NCBI GenBank assembly: GCA_037952775.1
Contig: JBANAY010000004.1
Span: forward strand, 1,116,001 to 1,180,000
Length of the DNA: 64,000 nucleotides
Direction of reading: 5' to 3'
Source: Clonostachys chloroleuca
Taxonomy: Eukaryota; Ascomycota; Sordariomycetes; Hypocreales; Bionectriaceae
Part shown: in pieces, positions 60,101 through 64,000 of the stretch
Layout of the letters: each line of letters starts with the position of its first letter
Numbering within the stretch: the stretch's first letter is position 1
Program-made: the position numbers and the translations under genes
Notes under the pieces: model-generated
What the model was told of the DNA's origin: nothing
The model's input: only the letters and a program-made list of their open reading frames with translations
Database searches by the model: none

Positions 60101-60423
60101 AATCATGACTGAGATGATATTGCCTTGCTTCGAGCCCGGAAAGAGCAACGTGGTTATTACATGCGCTAAATTGATGGTGGAGGTATGTTTGAGATCTCTA
60201 GCGGGTTTGATTTGGAGTGCTATGCTAACTTTTGCTTGTCTAGGGCTTGGAAACGGCTTTCAAGGGAATGGGATACAAGGTTCAGACCCGCGAACTAAGC
60301 CACTTCCACGATGATTACGGATTCAAGACTGGTTATGACGACGAAGACGAAGAGGAATCCGAAGAGGAAGAGGAGGGTGAATATGAGGACGGAGATTCCG
60401 AAGGCGATTCGGAGGAGGACTAG
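57142..60423 (+). CDS. M16C-family zinc metalloprotease (YOL098C-like)
   Basis: Exons are 57142-57899, 57971-60182 and 60244-60423 (1049 residues). Inverted-zincin motif HxxEH is seen as PHTLEHLVFMGS (His65, Glu68, His69) and the distal ligand probably as Glu157 in GVVYSEMQ, the block typical of the M16C (presequence protease-like) group. Four M16 half-domains are expected; the two C-terminal ones show WNAVRGAGYAYGVFFS and FSRS-type patterns. Unlike mitochondrial Cym1/PreP there is no basic presequence; this branch matches yeast YOL098C, a cytosolic predicted protease. The last exon ends in a roughly 30-residue run of Glu/Asp, unusual for a protease and likely disordered. Splice sites are canonical (AAGCG/GTAAGT, TGTAG; GAG/GTATGT, TCTAG). 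Confidence 0.9.
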
Positions 60424-60824
60424 ATGGGATATTTAGATAAAAGACATCTCAGTCGCGGACGCCTCATCGCGAGAAACGACTACCGGTTCACTGGCGGCGG
60501 TTTGGAATGTGCTCGTACACCCTCCGAAAAGGCAATTAGATTAACAAGGAACCGGATAGCACTCATTTTCTTCGGCAACAAGTGTGTGAACCACCCCCCT
60601 TTATTGTTTTAAAAGTTAGAGAAAGTTCCATTGTCTAAAACTTTACCCGATCTGATTAACACCTGTTACCGATTGACACCGAATCGGTTCGCCCTTGCAT
60701 CCTTGCCTTTCCCGGTCCTTTTGTTTCTTTGAACCCTCCTTTTCGTTAGTTAGTACTCGTCACTCTGCTAATGCCACACTAACACAACAGCATTTAGCTA
60801 GCAACCAATACGTGGTTAATGATT
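60424..60824. other. Convergent intergenic region
   Basis: About 400 bp between the stops of the M16 protease (+) and STE24 (-); 3' UTRs only. Confidence 0.6.
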
Positions 60825-62306
60825 TTACAACTCGTCCTTGCCGCTGGGCTTGACTTCAGCCTCTTCCTTCTTCTCCTTCTCATTGAGGTCTAAGCCGCCG
60901 CCCTTGACCATTTCAGTTCCCTTCCAGCCCAAGGCTTGGAGGCGCTCAGTCAGGTGGGGGTGAGTATAGTGGTAAGTAGCATAGACGGGGTCAGCATCGC
61001 AAGAGCTGAGGTTCTTGATGTGAGTCTTTAGGAGAGCGCGGGCCATCTCGTCGCGGTAGCCAAGCTTACAGGCAAATTGGTCAGCCTGGAACTCGTGGGT
61101 GCGGATGACCCAGTTCATGCCGAGTTTGACGAGCATATCCAAGGGAGCGAGTGCGTCGTTGAAGAGGAGGAAACCGATGATGATGGGACGCTCGGCGTGG
61201 AAGCCGAAGGAGGAGAACAGAGAGGCGTTGTCAACGAACAAGGTGAAGAGTGAGAAAATGTAGAGCATGTGAGCCTGTCACCCATAATAAAAGGGAAGAG
61301 GTTAGCCACAAGTCAATGAAAGGAGTTGGAGACTTGGGGAGAGGGGGACGGGGGGTCGTACCTGAGAAACGCAGAGGGTCTTGGTGGTGTGGCCAAGTTG
61401 CCAGTGGCCGAGTTCATGTCCAAGAACAGCAAGAATTTCCTTGTCGGTGCAGTCGTCGACCAGGGTGTCAAAGAGGGCAATGTGCTTCTTCCATGGCAGG
61501 CCAGCGAGGTAGGCGTTGGAGTGGCTGCTACGCTTGCTTCCATCGATGATGTAGAGGTCGGACAGAGGGTACTTGATGCTGGCGGCAAGGTTCTCGACCC
61601 CGGTCTTGAGCTCGCCGTCGGGAAGAGGGGTGAGCTTGTTGAACATGGGGACAATGAAGGTGGGGTAGGCGGCGAGCATGAAGATCTGGAGAAAGCCGGT
61701 GAAGAGGAACAGCCAGAAGAAGAATTGATTACCAGTCCACTGGATAATGGCGAGGAAGGCGGCGGTAATGGGGGGCAGGAGGACAACCGTGATAAGATTG
61801 GTCTTGACGAGATCGGTAAAGAAGAGGCCAATGGTCTGCTTGTTGAACCCGAATTTCTCCTCGACGACAAAGTGGTAGTACAGCTGGGAGGGGATGTTTA
61901 GGATCTGCTGGAAGAAGAGAATGCTCAAGAGGAAGACAATGGAGTGGCTGATCTCGCCCGTGAAGCGTCCGGGAGCCCATTTAAGAAGTAGATCGCCAGT
62001 CAAGGACCAGAGCTTGGGGAAGACGTCGAACTGTATCATTGCGAGATTCTGGACCAGGTCGAGGGCGCCATCGATGACGCTGAACTTGGCCTTGGCGCGG
62101 CCATAGGCGCTGGACTTCTCGAAGTTCTCGGGGGTGATTTCTTTGGCGACGACGGCGGGGGGTGCTTTGCGCTGGAGCACGCGATACTGGCGGGAGGTCA
62201 AGTATGTGTCGAAAAGATAGTGGCCGATGTAGAAGGTGGTGATGATGGATTTCCAGGGGAACAATGGCCTGTCCAGAAAACTGGCAATGCGCTGGATGAA
62301 GTCCAT
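60825..62306 (-). CDS. STE24: CAAX prenyl protease 1
   Basis: Zinc metalloprotease of the ER and inner nuclear membrane that removes the -AAX tripeptide from prenylated proteins and trims a-type pheromone precursor. Exons on the minus strand are 62306-61362 and 61274-60825 (464 residues; yeast 453). Catalytic HEXXH is in VLGHELGHWQLGH (His297, Glu298, His301, the same numbering as yeast), and the third zinc ligand is probably Glu376 in RTHEFQADQFA. Seven hydrophobic segments fit the family. The upstream in-frame extension begins only with TTG, so ATG 62306 is the start. The protein ends in SGKDEL, an ER-retrieval-like tetrapeptide. The intron is 87 bp, phase 0. It acts downstream of RAM2, which lies at the other end of the window. 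Confidence 0.96.
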
Positions 62307-63011
62307 GATTGCTGCTGGACGTCTTACGAGGTTGATGGAGGGAGAGCGGGAAGTGCGCTCGGCCAAGACAAGGCGAGGTGGCCTTAAATTCTTCCTGCAG
62401 ACAGCTCACAGTCAGCCGGGCCATAATTGGGTACGCGCCACGCGCCTGCTACCTCTTGGGCTATGACGCTGCTCGGACGCTGCCAGTGGGTGCTGCAGGG
62501 CACGACTGCTAAATGAGGTAACACCCATGGGGTGCAGGATGGAATTACTACAGGTACATAGTAGGTATTCAGCAATTGAATGGATTCCTTTATGCCTGTG
62601 TAAGCAGTCCTATAATTGACCAAACAGTCCGAGAATGCGTTCCTATCAGAGTTCGCTGCCCTGGGATTAGACCCGAAAGATGATGCAGCCAACTCGAGTA
62701 CCAACTAGTACTTGTAGAAAGGTGCGTATCCCACAGCTTCCAAATGTATTACAGAAATCCTTGTTTGATGATTACCCGCGTCTACATTTCGTATGCTTTG
62801 CTTACTTGGCCAAAGTCTCTGTTAAGCCTGCCCTTGACCGTTATGGAAACCATTCCTGGACTCGACATTGCAGCTTCCTCGTCAATTTGATAACATGCAC
62901 GTGAACTGGCATCATTACACGCGCGATGAAGGAGCTTTATAGGCCTATTTAAAGATGGAGCTGAGTAGAACGAACAGCGAACAACGACGAGCACGATATA
63001 TCTATAATAAC

Positions 63012-63034
63012 ATATATATATATATATATATATA
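63012..63034. repeat. (AT)n microsatellite
   Basis: About eleven AT units, bounded by AATAAC and GGTGAA. Confidence 0.95.
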
Positions 63035-63089
63035 GGTGAATACCCTTGGGCAGAGTAGTCAGTGTGTTTAAACAAAGTGCTCCAGTGTC

Positions 63090-63344
63090 TCAAACCCCTT
63101 CCTTAGAGCGAGGCTTGAACATCTGAGGACTGTGTACCTGTACCAGGGTTTTGAGTAGGTTATATCGCTGCCCTGGTAGCAATACCGTGAAGTCGGGTGG
63201 GGACATCCCTGATGGAAGACTCCTCCCCAAATTTTTCTCAAACCCTTGTATAAAGGCTGAGTTCCGACTGAGCTGGTGCAGCTCTTTATTTATCTGCTCC
63301 GGCGAAAGCTCAGCGCGCAGATGCTTCACGACCCAACTGCTCAT
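63090..63344 (-). CDS. Unsupported small ORF after taxilin
   Basis: An 84-codon ATG frame that starts 24 bp after the taxilin stop codon on the same strand. Composition is protein-like (for example LSPEQINKELHQLSRNSAF), but I recognise no family, it sits where the taxilin 3' UTR should be, and no promoter fits. It could be an exon of an undetected gene or chance. Confidence 0.2.
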   Translation of the reverse strand: MSSWVVKHLRAELSPEQINKELHQLSRNSAFIQGFEKNLGRSLPSGMSPPDFTVLLPGQRYNLLKTLVQVHSPQMFKPRSKEGV

Positions 63345-63368
63345 GGCACCAACCCCATCGACGGTCTC

Positions 63369-64000
63369 CTAGTGCCCGTTGACGGTAGTGGTGGCCTTGG
63401 GCTGCTGTTGGGGTGGCCTCTCAGGTCCATAAGTGACAGGCGGCGCCTGTTCAGTAGGCTGGGTCTCTTCTTCAGTGTCGTCGTCGAACTCACTGAGATC
63501 CTCCTCGCCGTCTTCGGAGTAGTCGCTCTCGTCGTCGCCCTCGCCCTCGCCCCCTCCGTGACTGTCAGAGAAACAACTCTCCATCGTGCTGGCCATGCTT
63601 TGCGGCACCGACCTGCCTTGCTGCTGCATCGCTTGGATAATGCTCATAAGTTTCTCCGATTTCCTCTCGGCAGCCTCCGTCTTCTTCTTCCACTCCTGGC
63701 GTTCCTCTGCCATGCGAATGATATTGGCGGCTGTAGCTTCCTTCTGCCGTTTTAGACTCTCATTTTCCTTCTCAAGTCGTTTGCCCTTCTTCGACATGTC
63801 CTCCATTTCCTTCCTGAACGACAGAAACAGGTCGTTGCTGTTGTTCAGGGTGTCTTCGACCTGCTGAGGCATTAGTCAGTCAGGACTGCAGGTTCATGGG
63901 ACGGTCAGCATACCTGTTTGAATTTATCCACGTAAACGTTCAATTGATTTCGGAGCTCATTCTCGGTCTTGGTGAAGGCGTGGACCTGTGATTGGAGATG
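63369..64000 (-). CDS. Taxilin-family coiled-coil protein (partial, N-terminus off the right edge)
   Basis: Exons on the minus strand: 64000-63914 (continues beyond the window) and 63860-63369. Taxilins are long coiled-coil proteins that bind free syntaxins and act in vesicle traffic. The visible part has the family block AFTKTENELRNQLNVYVDKF-KQ spliced to VEDTLNNSNDLFLSFRKEM, MSKKGKRLEKENESLKRQ and the heptad-rich EERQEWKKKTEAAERKSEKL. It ends with a very acidic stretch (about 30 residues) and a Gln/Pro-rich tail ending TTTVNGH. The intron is 53 bp with CAG/GTATGC and CAGCAG ends, phase 0. Confidence 0.88.

Larger units (their letters stand above)
62307..63368. other. Intergenic between STE24 and taxilin genes (both minus)
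   Basis: It contains the STE24 promoter and the taxilin 3' UTR, including a TA microsatellite (63012-63034). Confidence 0.5.

Noticed and set aside
61326..61901. 191-codon plus-strand frame
   Set aside because: Antisense to STE24 exon 1; Glu/Gly/Val-rich shadow of hydrophobic codons.

Overview
The window is nuclear DNA of a filamentous ascomycete (Pezizomycotina, most likely a Sordariomycete). The evidence is intron-poor to intron-moderate genes, introns of about 50-150 bp with GTAAGT/GTATGT-type donors, CTGAC/CTAAC branch sites and C/TAG acceptors, fungal-type proteins (Pfa3, Rts1, Ste24, Ram2, Plc1, Msm1) and no bacterial operon logic. Genes lie on both strands, each with its own promoter. 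I find fifteen well-supported protein genes, two of them cut by the window edges, plus one probable small gene whose 5' end I cannot resolve. I saw no tRNA, rRNA, CRISPR or intact transposon.

Layout. 1-1142 (-): alpha subunit of farnesyl/geranylgeranyltransferase I (RAM2, partial). 1739-2315 (-): MTR2-like NTF2-fold mRNA export protein, sharing a 275-bp divergent promoter with mitochondrial methionyl-tRNA synthetase at 2591-4714 (+). 5195-6311 (+): NAT9-type GNAT acetyltransferase. 6930-10581 (-): WD40 plus inositol-polyphosphate 5-phosphatase protein. 12469-12878 (+): small membrane-type protein, 5' end unresolved. 13458-15098 (+): CID/RS-rich RNA-processing protein. 16149-18406 (-): PP2A B56 subunit RTS1. 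20457-22406 (+): TFIIIC subunit (Tfc1/Sfc1). 22879-24400 (+): C2H2 zinc-finger protein. 25311-26989 (+): DHHC palmitoyltransferase PFA3. 29795-33181 (-): phospholipase C PLC1. 33182-52933: a 19.7-kb gene-poor stretch. 52934-55728 (-): ZW10/Dsl1-type tether. 57142-60423 (+): M16C metalloprotease. 60825-62306 (-): CAAX protease STE24. 63369-64000 (-): taxilin (partial).

The genes are mostly housekeeping: translation, RNA export and processing, Pol III transcription, Golgi-ER transport and signalling. Three of them (RAM2, STE24, PFA3) act in protein lipidation of Ras-like proteins and mating pheromone. Two (PLC1 and the 5-phosphatase) act on phosphoinositides.

The strongest technical observation is a repeated pattern. 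In four genes a conserved reading frame breaks at five C/G homopolymers, and each is repaired by adding one C (coding strand). This looks like systematic homopolymer undercalling in the assembly rather than pseudogenes. The most interesting biological leads are paired WGW motifs in the acidic loop of ZW10 (possible COPI-binding lasso), the 19.7-kb desert, and a promoter/intron-bearing micro-gene inside it whose frame is broken by one TAG. I did not find a clearly novel multi-gene system.
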